From Odontocerum albicorne (lineage: Eukaryota > Arthropoda > Insecta > Trichoptera > Odontoceridae), in assembly GCA_949825065.1 (NCBI GenBank), contig OX463838.1, positions 5,310,251-5,374,250 of the forward strand: a stretch of 64,000 nt of DNA. The letters are read 5' to 3'. Of this stretch, positions 53,451 through 64,000 are shown piece after piece. Each line of letters begins with the position of its first letter. Positions within the stretch are counted from its first letter, which is position 1. Position numbers and translations under genes: made by a program. The notes below the pieces were generated by a model that saw only the letters and a list, made by a program, of their open reading frames with translations, was not told the origin of the DNA and searched no databases.

Positions 53451-54114
53451 AATATAATTGTGTAACCAAAAATCAAAGAAAGTAACTCATTTTTTTCATG
53501 CAAACTTAATTTTCTTTCGTATTTCTTAGAATTTGTGAAATAATAACTATTTTTGTTGACGGTTTAGGGAATGAAACAAACTAAAGTCGCAAAAAGTATT
53601 TTCGAGAAAAAAGTGGCAAAATTAACATGAATTGTTTTTATAAAAGTCTACAAAGTCAAACCGTTAAATGAAAAGCTTATTTGTTCTACCCCGTTGAAGT
53701 AAAGTTCTTCTTTAAAAAATAGCACAAAAAATTAAGGAATTTTTTTTTATATTTCTCCATGATTTAAAACAAATTATTGTAAAATGTTTGTATATATTTT
53801 TTGAAAGCGTTCAAAGCTGTGTTAAAGAGACGTTTGTATACGGTTTATGATGATATTCGTAACCAAAACTCGATAAATAAGTTGTTTAGGTATGTAGACT
53901 AACAGCTGGAGTAGGAAAAAGAACTATGATCGGAATACAAAACAGTTGATTTGAATTTGATATTCTTTACATAAAAGCATTGGGAGTTTTTTTATACGAA
54001 TCCTCTTTTTGGGCTCTAGATGTGCGATTACATAAGACGAAGCTATCCTCAAACTATGGAAAATGCGACCAAATAGAAAATATTACAGGGGCATGTTTTA
54101 TATGTCGGTTTTAT
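53451..54114. other. No recognisable feature
   Basis: AT-rich spacer leading into the array. The 76-codon frame starting at 53980 ends inside the first array unit and is not supported as a gene. Confidence 0.4.
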
Positions 54115-55815
54115 GTTTACAAGTCATTAAAATGCGCTCTTATAATAAATAGATATCGAACAAGAGGCGACGCATTGAATCTGGCTCTAACCTCACGCGA
54201 TTATAGATAAGATGACGTTTGATCAATAAGTCATGGTAGGATTTTATTTGACCAATAAGTCATTAAATTGAGCTCTTATAATAAATATACATTGAACAAG
54301 AGATGACGCATTGAATCTGGCTCTAATCTCATGCGATTATAGGTAGGATTAGGTTTGATCAATAAGTCATTAAAATGCGCTCTTATAATAAATATATATC
54401 CAACAAGAGACAACCCATTGAATCGGGCTCTAGCCTCAAGCGATTAAAAGTCATTAAAATGCGCTCATATAATAAATATATATTGAACAAGAGGAGATTC
54501 ATTGAATCTGGCTCTAATCTCATGCGATTATAGATAGGATAACGTTTGATCAATAAGTCACCGTAGGATTAAGTTTGATCAATAAGTCATTAAAATGAGC
54601 TCTTATAATAAACTTATATCGAACCAGAGACTACGCATTGAATCTGGCTCTAATCTCACGCGATTATAGATAGGATGACGTTTGATCAATAAGTCATGGT
54701 AGGATTACGTTTGATCAATAAGTCATGGTAGGATTATATTTGATCAATAAGTCATTAAAATGAGCTCTTATAATAAAAAGATATCGAACAAGAGATGACA
54801 TATTGAATCTGGTTCTAATCTCACGCGATTATAGGTAGGATTCCGTTTGATCAAGAAGTCATTGTAGGATAACGTTTGATCAATAAGTCATTAAAATGCG
54901 CTCTTATTATAAGTATATATCGAACAAGAGACGACTTACTGAATCTGGCTCTAATCTCACACGATTATAGGTAGGATTACGTTTGATCAATAAGTCATTG
55001 TTGGATAACGTTTGATCAATAAGTCATTAAAATGTGCTCTTATAATAAATGTATGTCGAACAAGAGACGACGCATTGAATCTGGCTCTAGTCTCATGCGA
55101 TTATAGGTAGGATAACGTTTGGCCAATAAGTCATTGTAGGATAACGTTTGATCAATAAGTCGTAGTAAGATTATGTTTGATTAAGAAGTCATTAAAATGA
55201 GCTCTTATATTAAATAGATATCGAATAAGAGACGAAGCATTGAATCTGACTCTAATCTCACGCGATAATAGATATGATTACGTTTGATCAATAAGTCATT
55301 ATAATGAGCTCTTATAATAAATATATGTCAAACAAGAGACAATGCATTAAATCTGGCTCTAACCTCATGTGATTAAGTCATTAAAATGCACTCTTATAAT
55401 AAATACATATCGAACAAGAGGTGATTCATTGAATCTGGCTCTAATCCAACGCGATTATAGATAGGATTACGTTTGATCAATAAGTCATTGTAGGATTACG
55501 TTTGATCAATAAGTCAATTAAATGCGCTCTTATAATTAATATATGTCGAACAAGAGACGACGCATTGAATCTGGCTCTAGCCTCAAGCGATTAAAGGTTG
55601 GATTACGTTTGATCAATAAGTCATGGTAGGATTACGTTTGATCAATAAGTCATTAAAATGTGCTCTTATAATAAATATATATCGAACAAGAGACGACGCA
55701 TTGAATCTGGCTCTAGCCTCACGCGATCAAAAGTCATTAAAATACAGTCTTATAATAAATACACATCGAACAAGTGGCGATTCATTGAATCTGGCTCTAA
55801 TATCACGCGATTATA
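54115..55815. repeat. Composite tandem array with stepped unit lengths, 14 units
   Basis: GAATCTGGCTCTAATCTCAC and close variants recur at about 54177, 54313, 54420, 54504, 54640, 54805, 54941, 55077, 55242, 55349, 55431, 55567, 55703 and 55787. The spacings are 136, 107, 84, 136, 165, 136, 136, 165, 107, 82, 136, 136 and 84 bp. The constant part holds TTAAAATGCGCTCTTATAAT and CGAACAAGAGACGACGCATT. The variable part is 0-3 copies of a submodule such as AGTCATGGTAGGATTACGTT plus TGATCAATA (29 bp). Unrecognised family; no gene. Confidence 0.93.
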
Positions 55816-56519
55816 CATAATTTTGAGATAATGATGATAAATAGTGGCAGGATTTTTTTAAAAGCCTCTTGTTTCCTAAACTACCCTAATTTAGCTCATT
55901 ATCTGCGTCAATATTTGATCATTATTATTTTGATAAATGTTCCAGCATCATAAGCAGCATCACAGGTTTCAAAAATTTGGTAGACAGTCGACCTTTTATT
56001 ATTTCAAAAACTCCGTATTTTTTGTGTAGAAAGAATGCAATACAAATAATCTATTTACAATAAGAATGCTCATCTCGAATATGTTTGAGTCTCTTCGAAA
56101 AATGTTGAAATAAAAACAGAATTAAAAAATATTGGAAAGCCTTGTAAATTAAATAAATAACGCGGCTTACGTAATTTGATTTACTGATGTCAACAGCGCC
56201 GTTATTTTAAGCGTAAAGCATAATTAAACATATTTTAAAGCATATTATGACGTTTATTTGCAGTTGGTACTTAGAGAATTGACACAATGTTTGACGCACA
56301 TAACAGAAGCGTACCTGGATGCATGAAATATGTTTTTTAAATACTGTAAGAGGGTAGAAAAAAAAATTAAGTAAAAAAAAGATTACTTGTAAAATTTATT
56401 CGACTTTTTGTACCTTTTCGATTATTTCTCATGTTTAGAAAATACTGTTTAATTATATTTTTTGCGTGAGGGTGCAGTTGACTGAAAATATTAAATCAAT
56501 AATGGACCTGCACGATTCT
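55816..56519. other. No recognisable feature
   Basis: AT-rich spacer downstream of the array; no motif. Confidence 0.4.
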
Positions 56520-56690
56520 TTCTCATTCCGTGCTCATCGCTGAGCATCATAGTTCTCTGCCATGTCTGGAACTTGGTGCCATTCGTCTCCATCATTCCTA
56601 GTTGTGGAGCGTGTTGAACGTAGGGTTTGAAGAGGATCCCGTTTAATTCCTATTTAATCCATCCATCTTGTAGGAGATGGATGGATATAC
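56520..56690 (-). mobile_element. Probable LINE 3' scrap
   Basis: Higher-GC stretch whose minus strand reads PTRWMD followed, in a shifted frame, by NDGDEWHQVPDMAENYDAQ. The RWMD and later DEWxxx order resembles the ends of LINE polymerases (GRPxxRWMD, then DRxEWR), but the match is short. Confidence 0.35.
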
Positions 56691-56952
56691 CTTTCTCATG
56701 CTCGTTTTTTTTTTCATTATCTCCATGATTACCAGTTGTTTGTGAGCTAAAATATAGTTTTTAATGTAGAGTCACTTCTGCACAAACAACATATTTGTAT
56801 TTATTGAAAATAGTCCTTATCTTAAAGTAATATTTTTATGTGATATCGCATCTCGATAACATAAAAATATTTCTGTAATTTATTAATATAAAATATCGGC
56901 AAAACGTTTTTATTAAATTTTAGAATAAAGTAAGGGGAGTTACTTACTAAAA

Positions 56953-57146
56953 TGACGACCTCCGTGGTCTTGTGGTAAGACACTTGTCTGCCGATCCGGA
57001 GGTTGCGGGTTCGATCCCCGCTTTAACCCAGATTTTTTTAAAAATATGATTCCAGTCTGATTAACACTTAGGGCTTACAAAAACATCTTTCTGGTTGGCT
57101 GGAAGAGATTGCCACATGGCAATAAACTCGCCAGGTTAAAAAAAAT
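56953..57146 (+). mobile_element. tRNA-derived SINE
   Basis: GACGACCTCCGTGGTCTTGT (A box TGGTCTTGTGGT), B box GGGTTCGATCCCCGC, middle ACCCAGATTTTTTTAAAAAT and CAGTCTGATTAACACTTAG, tail TGGTTGGCTGGAAGAGATTG with CCACATGGCAATAAACTCG and an A-run. AAAATGA before the head and after the tail (56950-56956, 57142-57148) is a probable short target duplication. Confidence 0.92.
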
Positions 57147-57299
57147 GAAAGATTTTTTGAACTTTCGTTTTTTTTTGTGTATTCTATCATTGTTAGGGTT
57201 GAAAATTGAGATACATACAAATACTCGTATACCATGACACCATCTCCCTTTTGAGGTAGGAAGAGATGATAGAGAGCCAGAAATTTATATCTTGACACA

Positions 57300-57620
57300 C
57301 ATCCCTCACCTCTTTCACATTCATATACCTTCTACGATTTCTCAGACTTTCTACATTTCAGAATATCACTTATTTGATCCAGTCATACTTTCATTAGTAT
57401 TCTACTCACACGCCTCCCACTCACATCTACAGTGTATATCTGTTTTGTTAATCTTTCTTCATTCATTTGTTTCACATCTCCAAACCATCACATCATGCTC
57501 TTCTTCATCTTTCTTGACACACCAGCCTTAAGTTTACATCCATTCCTTATCACTTTATTCCGTATTCCATCATAAATTGTCACAAGATGTATTTTTTTCT
57601 TAATACATGTATTTCTACAA
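57300..57620 (-). mobile_element. LINE reverse-transcriptase 3' fragment
   Basis: The minus strand gives RKMKKSMM, then WFGDVKQMNEERLTKQIYTV and DVSGRRVE, the same C-terminal stretch as at 5226 and 28935. Here the segment that the mariner interrupts at 4280 is intact, which confirms that insertion. Stops and shifts are present. Confidence 0.7.
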
Positions 57621-57704
57621 CATTTATTTTGCTCCTGTTAGTAATTTTTCTTAATACATGTATTTCTACAACATATATTTTTCTCCTGTTAGTAATTTTG
57701 GCGT
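57594..57704. repeat. 54-bp direct duplication
   Basis: TTTTTCTTAATACATGTATT plus TCTACAACATTTATTTTGCT and CCTGTTAGTAA is followed directly by a second copy differing at a few bases (ATATTTTTCTCC). It lies at the 5' side of the LINE fragment. Confidence 0.85.
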
Positions 57705-57854
57705 TCAATTGAGAATTTAAATAACATTCATAAAAACTATTTTACTTGTATTGAATTTATAAATATTATCTTAATAAATATATCACAATAGGTAAGCGCC
57801 AGTTATCCTTTATGAGACGAAATAAGGTATTTTTTTAAAAGCTAGTTATTTTAA

Positions 57855-58038
57855 CACTTGCCACCCTATGATGGATTGTGAGTGACCAGGACTTACATAA
57901 TAAAATAATTTTATAGCCAATTACAAAAAATAACCTAGCAGATTTTGCATAATTTTAATTTAAAACATACATTTTTCACTGGATGCTGAGCGTCCAGCAC
58001 AGTGGCTGGCGAAATTGTTTAGCACAGTAAGGCAAGTG
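57855..58038 (-). mobile_element. piggyBac-like MITE, family c, copy 3
   Basis: 184 bp between perfect TTAA sites (57851-57854 and 58039-58042), ends CACTTGCC and GGCAAGTG, nearly identical to 22985-23168 about 35 kb away. Interior keeps CTGGATGCTGAGCGTCCAG. Near-identity suggests recent spread. Confidence 0.93.
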
Positions 58039-58042
58039 TTAA

Positions 58043-58734
58043 TTGACATTTAAATAACCGTAGTTTCTATAAAAAAAAATGTATACAAAAACGATTTATT
58101 CTTTAATGCAAGATCGCTGAAAAAGAATCTAATCAGGCATAGTCCAAATAATAAAATATATATAACATAATTAATATCACATTTATTAAATTTCTTACTT
58201 AAAATGCTACCAAAATTCTCGTGTATTATTTACTCATATAACAAACGAGCTGTGGTTGTTACTGGTTGAAATGTATAGCAATTTCAATGTGCGAAATTTA
58301 ATTAAAAATATTATTGGTTATCAATCGATCAAAAATATATTTGAAAGCATACATATGACAGTTTTTTTCCGCACAGTCGTGAATCGAACTCAAAATCTTC
58401 AGATGAAAAAGAAACGTTCTATTTATTGGTCATGGAAGGCGATATATGGCAAAAAAAAAACTAAATGCGTAGGCTTCCCTTTAGTATTTTCGTATTTAAA
58501 ATGCATGATAAAAGCAAAACACGGTTAACTGAATAAATTTTGTCAACAATGGATAGTTTGCAAACATACGGGTTTTAAATATGTATTTAAAATAATATTT
58601 AAAAAATATTATCTAAAGAAAAATAGTATTACAAAAACAATGTTCTGCAAAATATTAACGTTACACAAAAGTGAATTTTATTTTGTTTAATTTCTTTTAA
58701 TTCATCAATTAAACATAAAATACATTTAAATTTT
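58043..58734. other. No recognisable feature
   Basis: AT-rich spacer. Near 58368-58400 GTCGTGAATCGAACTCAAAA resembles a minus-strand B box, too weak to call a SINE. Confidence 0.4.
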
Positions 58735-58862
58735 TTTTATCAACCACTGTTTATTCCACTTCACCAAATTATATTCCACTAAAAAGTGGAAGAAATAGTG
58801 TTTGATAAAACAAATTACAATATCTTTAAACCTCCACAATATTAATGCCTCAAACTATAAAT
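58735..58862. mobile_element. Penelope-like terminal repeats, collapsed
   Basis: CAACCACTGTTTATTCCACT is followed within 30 bp by its complement-like AGTGGAAGAAATAGTGTTTG and then the outer end CCTCCACAATATTAATGCC. Only the outermost parts of the inverted repeats remain. Confidence 0.7.
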
Positions 58863-58867
58863 CATAG

Positions 58868-59488
58868 TTTAAATAGGCCAAAATCCATACGACGGCTGTC
58901 GCCAAAGAAAGAATACTAGAATTGAATTTTGAATACAAGAGAGCGAGAGAGGAATACTTGGATTCTCCCCGACAGTAATTCGAAATTTGAATCTCGGTGG
59001 GTCCGTGATAAATGAAAAGATGGAAACTATACTGAATGAATTTTAAATACCTAGCTAACAATTTTTGAACCGGTATAAAAGGGGACGATGTGTAAATTAT
59101 ATATATCTATCGTCCAGTTCATTACTCAGACAACTCCAAATAACCTGTTTTGAGATAATGAGAAAAGCAATATTATAATCGTCACCATAAATCAAATACT
59201 ATTCATTTTTGCCCGAGTTTTATTTATTTTATCAATAGATGTTGATAAAATCTATTGATAAAATATATAAAACTCGGGCAAAAATGAATAGTATTTGATT
59301 TATGGTGACGATTATAATATTGCTTTTCTCATTATCTCAAAACAGGTTATTTGGAATTGTCTGAGTAATGAACTGAACGATCGATATATATATATATATA
59401 TAAACAAATTCTACATTTATGAATACATATTTTCATAAATGTAGAATTTGTTTTACTTTCGTGAATATTTCACTGGTTGCAACTAGTA
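58868..59488 (-). repeat. Dispersed repeat, copy 2, carrying a long hairpin
   Basis: Reverse-complement relative of 1158-1456, with the same block order. Between the CATCGTCCCC block and the palindrome, where copy 1 has about 10 bases, this copy carries roughly 300 bp of TA-repeat and hairpin (59111-59380). The palindrome at 59402-59452 (arms of 22 bases: AAACAAATTCTACATTTATG and its complement) is nearly perfect here but decayed in copy 1. Confidence 0.75.
59111..59380. repeat. Fold-back element: 130-bp arms, 9-base loop
   Basis: Left arm CGTCCAGTTCATTACTCAGA to TTTTATCAATAGAT (59240) and right arm ATCTATTGATAAAA (59250) to AATGAACTGAACG are complementary nearly base for base. Mismatches are at the tips (CGTCCAG against CGTTCAG, AACTCC against AATTCC) and near the loop. 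It sits in a TA repeat inside the dispersed repeat at 58868. No coding capacity. Confidence 0.92.
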
Positions 59489-60365
59489 ATACATAAAAGA
59501 TAAGAATTAGTCGTAAAGAAATGATTTAATACATTCACTGCGTATAAAATGTCATACAGAGATGCTAAAAATTCGCGAATTTTTGAAAACCCATAACTTT
59601 GTTAAAAATCAAATTCTACTTTCTATTGAAACATCATATACAAGGTATTCCTTCGTGTCTTCAAAACACATGAAACCGGCGACGAATCCTTATCGGGAGA
59701 CGTTTATGAGTGCACTCAACATTCAAGGCTATTTTGTATGGACACGGGAGCCGTGTTCGACGCAGTGAACGTGTTAACGGATGTTTGATTCAATGCAATG
59801 AATGAAAATATTTAAAAAATATATATTTATATATATATATTACATTAATGAAAACCTGATCTCCAGTTTATATAAAAAAAACTTCCAAAAAGTTTCAAAT
59901 ATATTTTATAAATAAAAATTACTACTGACGATATATTTTTATCTACTCTTCAATTTATTCATTTTTATAACAGATTTTTTTACTAGGCAGGAGATTATTT
60001 CTTTGTGGCTTTATATTTAATTTGGTCACCTATTATTAACTTCAAAACTCAAAATAATTTTTTGATGTCAATGCTTATAAAACTGTTATTTTGTTTTTTT
60101 ATTTTGCAAATACTTTTTGATATATTATTCTATCAAAAAGTATTCGCAATAATTATGAGAATCACTTTCTTTCAAACAAACACATTGTGTTTAATAATAT
60201 ATATAATTATCTATGACCGTATCTTAAATGTAGCGACGAGAATTAAATTAAAAAATAAATAATAAAATAAAAAGCTCAAGAAAAAATAAAAAAAACCTAA
60301 GTTATAAAAAATATGGGTAGGAATGTAAATGTTTTATTTATTATTTTATTATCATAGTAAAACAT
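59489..60365. other. No recognisable feature
   Basis: AT-rich. Frames at 59562-59768 and 60005-60262 have no recognisable pattern. Confidence 0.4.
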
Positions 60366-60430
60366 GATTCATCTGGCGGGTTTAATGTTTTTAACCAATT
60401 TCTTCTAATCAACCAGCTTATCTTGGAAAC
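60366..60430 (-). repeat. Orphan SINE/LINE tail
   Basis: The minus strand reads AGCTGGTTGATTAGAAGAAA and then TTAAACCCGCCAGATGAATC, the diverged common tail. No head adjoining. Confidence 0.5.
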
Positions 60431-60508
60431 GTTGAGTTGGCACGGCTAATCCATGATGCTACAAAAAAAAAAAAATTACTTAAATCTAAACAATACCTTT
60501 GAAAAATT

Positions 60509-61703
60509 AGGAATGAAAACCTTCAGTATGAATATAAAGGAATAAAATATCTCGACCTAAAATTTATGATTGCAAATGAACACTGCTGCATACATATAAA
60601 GTACCTTGGAGTTTATGTCGATCAGTTCCTTCGTTTGGAGGTCCATATTAACACTTTGAGCGCAAAAATCAGAAAACTAGGATACATATTCCGTATGATT
60701 CGAAATGTGCTCAGTGAAAATATTCTTAAAAGTATATACTTCGCCTTATGTCAGTCAGCACTTTCTTACGGTATATCAGTTTGGGAGGGGATGCACCTTA
60801 ACCCAAAAACACATATTGCAGGTTTCCCAAAAATTGATTGTGAAAATAATTAATAAACTTCCTGCTCGGTATCCCACGGCGGAGCTTTTCAGAGACTATC
60901 AGGTCCTGAACACAGCCAATTTACATCTCAAATCCATTCTCTGGCACTACCATCGAGAGGAAGGGAAAATGCAAACTCAGCAGACACACATGACACGCAT
61001 GGCAACTAATGAAATGTTTACCATCCCTAGAGTTGAAACCTCTTTTGCCCAAAGGCAAAATGCTTATTTGGCTCCCATTACATACAATGGCGTGCCGACT
61101 TCAATAAAGGTAAAGGTAGGAAAACCATTTAGACAGTCGATCGGAGCGTGGTTGTTATTGCGACAGGATTTTGAGTACTTGGGCTTTCAGAATGAATGAC
61201 GAGTGGAAAGGATTTATGTGAGCTCGTGAGTGTGGGGTTCTTCTTGTTGTTTTAATTTTGGTTGTTTTTGTATTTGTGTGTCTGTGTGTTTCTGTGTATT
61301 TTTTTTTTTGTTTTAAATTTGTTTTAATTTTTATTCTTATGATTGTGTGCGGTATATTGTGGGATGAATATTTTTGGTCTTTCTGGAATGATGATGTGTG
61401 AGGAGTGGAATTCCGCAAGATATTTCCAGTTGTAGTTGAGTGTTACTGTTTGTCAGGTTGATGAGAGCGTGCAACGGGTTTTTTTTTGTGTAATCAAAAA
61501 TCGGAAAGAAGTATAGATTAATTTTTTCATGCTAAATATCCTCAGTGAGATACAGGCAAAAGCCTAGTTTACTGGGGATACGACAAATGAAAGGCAACAA
61601 ACCCAGATCCATTAAACTTATATGTCCAATTCAAATTACCTGTTGTTTTTTCTCAAATTGTGTATATTCCTTGTCATGTGTAATAATAAATAAATAAATA
61701 TAC
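60509..61703 (+). mobile_element. LINE 3' end with ORF2 C-terminus and TAAA tail
   Basis: The 5'-truncated insertion starts inside the reverse transcriptase, runs through the stop at 61197-61199, about 480 bp of GT-rich untranslated sequence and ends TGTAATAATAAATAAATAAATA at about 61700. The TAAA-type end is like that of the LINE family at 12320, but the protein is of a different family. No target duplication was confirmed. Confidence 0.75.
60512..61199 (+). pseudogene. LINE reverse-transcriptase C-terminal region, one frameshift
   Basis: The first part reads YLGVYVDQFLRLEVHINTLS, KIRKLGYIFRMIRNVLSENI and ALCQSALSYGISVWEG. This is the YLGVxxDxxLxWxxHI region that follows the catalytic core and the LxxxYGISVWG segment. 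A one-base shift near 60825 moves to the frame with VSQKLIVKIINKLPARYPTA, LFRDYQVLNTANLHLKSIL and ends DFEYLGFQNE. The order matches Daphne/CR1-like insect LINEs. Catalytic FADD is absent because of 5' truncation. Otherwise well preserved, so the insertion is not very old. Confidence 0.82.
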
Positions 61704-62059
61704 CATACTATACTCCACCTAAAGCCAAACGAGCTTCTATCACATACCGGAAGATCTATAAAGGTTTCTTTGTGGTTCACCTTCCCTTGATAAGTGTACT
61801 GCGGTTGTCTTACCAAATATATTTTTCAAGGCATATGCAGAAATGAGGAAGTTCCTAATCTTACAGCCGCAGCCACCAGCTTTCTTTCCTTATAATCATA
61901 TTTTTTTAAAATATCTTTTATGTAATATTTTTAAATTGTTAATAAACGTGGGTTTGAACTCCAAGTTAAAGCGCCTTTGAAGAGAGTTTACTATCTTAAC
62001 TACATTAACAAATTGTTCTTTTATTATTCTAATATGAATAATAATAATTAAGTTTAAAC
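61704..62059. other. No recognisable feature
   Basis: Spacer between two plus-strand LINE ends. Confidence 0.4.
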
Positions 62060-62500
62060 TAACTTAATTTTAGAAAAGAACGTATGCCCTGAGAACGGAT
62101 AGCAAGGTACGCATTTATAAGACCTGTATGCGACCTATCCTCACATATCGAAGCGAGGGCGGACACTGTCAGGACAAAAAGTATGCTAAGGACAACGGAA
62201 ATGAGAACTCTGTGCACTATTGCTGGGAAGACTTTGCATGATCGTGTAAGGAACACCACAATCCTAGAGGTCTGTGAGGTCCAAGATGTGGTCAGATGGG
62301 GACGACAGCATCGACGATACCAACATGTACAGAGAATGAATTCCACAAGAATTCCATACATAGCTCTGCATGGGGTGCCGGATGGACGACGTCCGCCAGG
62401 GAGACCCCCGAAACGATGGAGAGATTGCTGGAGCTCAGCATCACAGGAGGACAATCCTGCAGTAACAGACTCTTGAGAGTCTACAGAAAGTTGAAGAAGA
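62060..62500 (+). pseudogene. LINE reverse-transcriptase C-terminus, GAA tail
   Basis: Begins KRTYALRTDSKVRIYKTCMR, with PILTYRSE where intact relatives have PVLTYGSE. After a shift near 62160 it reads MLRTTEMRTLCTIAGKTLHD, RVRNTTILEVCEVQDVVRWG, RQHRRYQHVQRMNSTRIPYI and GRPPKRWRDCW before a stop at 62474. The tail is GAAGAAGAAGAAC. Same C-terminal type as the minus-strand fragment at 16955. One frameshift only, hence moderately young. Confidence 0.82.
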
Positions 62501-63359
62501 AGAACTTATATACGAAATTAAAAAGTATCAAATTGATCTTGGAATAAAAAGGATTATCTTATTTCTAGATAAATTATAAATAATAATTACTTTTTCTTTT
62601 AAAATCCAGGTACTATCAACATTTTTTTTGTTTTAAATAATGAATTAAAATTTTATCCAAAATCAAAAATAAATCAACCTTTTTTAATTATAATCCACTT
62701 ACATTAAATATTTTTGTAAAGTAGAATGAAAATAATGTTTCCTAATAAAAAAATATAAATATCTAAAGCAGGTATACGAAGAATGATAGAAAAATATTTT
62801 TGATTAGAAAGGTTACGCGAGTAATATTTTTCCCATTAAGGAAAAAATAGAATTTCCTAACTCAAAATGGTTTCGATCATAGCAATAATCTAATATAACT
62901 GATAATGCTGAATTAGATCCCATCCCCAGGGGGAAGGCTCTTTAAGGATCAATTTCAAACAAATTGATCTTTCTATATTTTTTTATCTGAATTGAAAGGA
63001 GACATTTTCATGTTTTAATAATTCATTTATAATTTGAAATATACTTCTAAATTTGGAATAAAAACGGTTCTTAGCAAATGCCTAGTTTGTTAAATTAAAC
63101 TCTAGAAACAAGAAACGTATTTTAATAATGTATTGAGGGTTTTATTTTTCTATCATTATTGTGTAAACTATGTTCCTAAAATCTAGATGAGTTTTTAAAA
63201 TAAAAAATAAAAATGTCTTCCGCCCCATAAATCGAGCCTTCAGGTTTTATAACAACTATAGTAGCATAAAACTTGCTATTTTCATCAATGTAGAGTCCAC
63301 GCGGCGTAAGGAGAGAATCTGTGACTGTATTGTACTATAGCGTAGGTACACAGAGCGTG
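62501..63359. other. No recognisable feature
   Basis: AT-rich spacer upstream of the short frame at 63412; a non-AT patch at 63230-63330 has no motif that I recognise. Confidence 0.4.
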
Positions 63360-63411
63360 TGATTGTGTTAGTCAACTCCTGTGTGCTGATTGGTCAGTTT
63401 CTAGTATAAGT

Positions 63412-63687
63412 GTGTCATCGTGTCAACAAAATAGTGTCACCATGATCGAAGGGTATGTTGGTTCTAGAAATGTACAGTTCAAATTCAATACAGTGGATCA
63501 ATTAGTAAAAGAAAAAGTTTCTTTGATAAACTCTGAAGAGTGGAGCAGAATATGTTGCCACGTGAAAGACATAGAGTTGGAATATTGGGAAAGAGAAATC
63601 ATGTTGGACCATATAAGTGAAAACCTCAATTTCATAATAAGTTTAAGTGAAGCAAGTGATAGTGTTTCATCATCAGACTGTGAATAA
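63412..63687 (+). CDS. Short intact frame resembling a Tc1/mariner transposase C-terminus
   Basis: The first in-frame ATG is at 63412; an alternative start at 63442 has the better context (CACCATGA) and gives 81 residues. The translation has EGYVGSRNVQFKFNTVDQLV, SLINSEEWSRICCHVKDIEL, EYWEREIMLDHISENLNFII and a Ser/Asp/Glu-rich end. An EDW..C.HV..IE..YW pattern with an acidic Ser tail is found at the extreme C-terminus of some insect Tc1/mariner-type DDE transposases. The catalytic domain is absent, and the frame has no stops. It may be a captured fragment of a non-autonomous element or an exapted tail. No inverted repeats were found around it. Confidence 0.5.
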   Translation: MSSCQQNSVTMIEGYVGSRNVQFKFNTVDQLVKEKVSLINSEEWSRICCHVKDIELEYWEREIMLDHISENLNFIISLSEASDSVSSSDCE

Positions 63688-64000
63688 TTTTATTGGTGAA
63701 ATAAAATGAGACTGTTTTTTTAATTTATTTATGTATAATAAATAAAGTTTTTTTTGTATTTTTATGTTGTATTGTTATGTTTAATAATAAACATTTCCAT
63801 TTCTTTGAAATTTTCCATTGTGTATTTATAAATAAAATATAAGTTTTGTTAGAAATAAATAAAAGTTCTTGTTTCTTTCAAACTTTCTTTTTATGTACCA
63901 ATAAACAAATATTTGTTCTAAACAAAAAAAATCCTCTTCTGTATTTTTAAATATATAAAAAATAAATAAACTAAATAATCTTAATATATATAATATAAAA
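63688..64000. other. AT-rich 3' flank
   Basis: Contains several AATAAA words (63725, 63737, 63785, 63855) that could serve as poly-A signals but are expected by chance at this base composition. Nothing else recognised. Confidence 0.4.

Noticed and set aside
56953..57030. Possible functional tRNA gene
   Set aside because: A and B boxes are present, but the acceptor ends do not pair and the sequence continues into the SINE body and tail shared with other copies.

Overview
The window looks like intergenic or intronic DNA from a large, AT-rich, repeat-laden arthropod genome, most likely an insect. The evidence is the element mix: several mariner-type DNA transposons, TTAA-flanked piggyBac-like MITEs, a hAT element with ZBED-like transposase, Penelope-like fold-back repeats, decayed RTE/Jockey-like LINE 3' ends and tRNA-headed SINEs. 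I cannot name the species. I found no convincing complete host gene. One 188-bp open stretch with splice-like borders (24245-24432, minus) and one unassigned 205-codon frame (33469-34086, minus) are the only non-repeat coding candidates, and both are weak.

Layout. 0.3-9.8 kb: a deleted mariner-type element, a 69-bp minisatellite, mariner copy A (4280-5223) inserted into an older LINE fragment, a TTAA MITE next to a LINE C-terminus with a zinc-finger motif, a 261-bp MITE with about 40-bp inverted repeats, and a third mariner. 10-20 kb: an LTR-like repeat, SINEs, LINE tails, a piggyBac-like MITE, an 824-bp hAT element and a very uniform 40-bp minisatellite. 21-25 kb: four TTAA MITEs packed into 2 kb, the candidate exon, and a LINE insertion with a clean 14-bp target duplication. 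25-33 kb: Penelope-like ends, mariner copy B (27966-28918), and three tandem arrays (92, 39 and 30 bp). 33-46 kb: a Harbinger-like MITE, a fourth mariner, a Penelope-like element with GIY-YIG remnant, a Tc1 remnant, a 16-bp KpnI-site array and a 250-bp duplication. 46-64 kb: nested MITE/LINE, two LTR-like copies, more Penelope-like DNA, a 1.7-kb array with stepped unit lengths, a 130-bp-arm hairpin, two LINE 3' ends and an intact short frame resembling a transposase C-terminus.

How the parts relate. All recognised transposases are broken, so any past mobility of the deleted elements would have needed helpers elsewhere. The SINEs carry the same 3' tail as one LINE family in the window, as expected if that LINE moved them. 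The two copies of one mariner carry different, complementary internal deletions. Terminal repeats of three Penelope-like families carry the same hammerhead-ribozyme-like arrangement. These relations, rather than any gene pathway, are the biology visible here.
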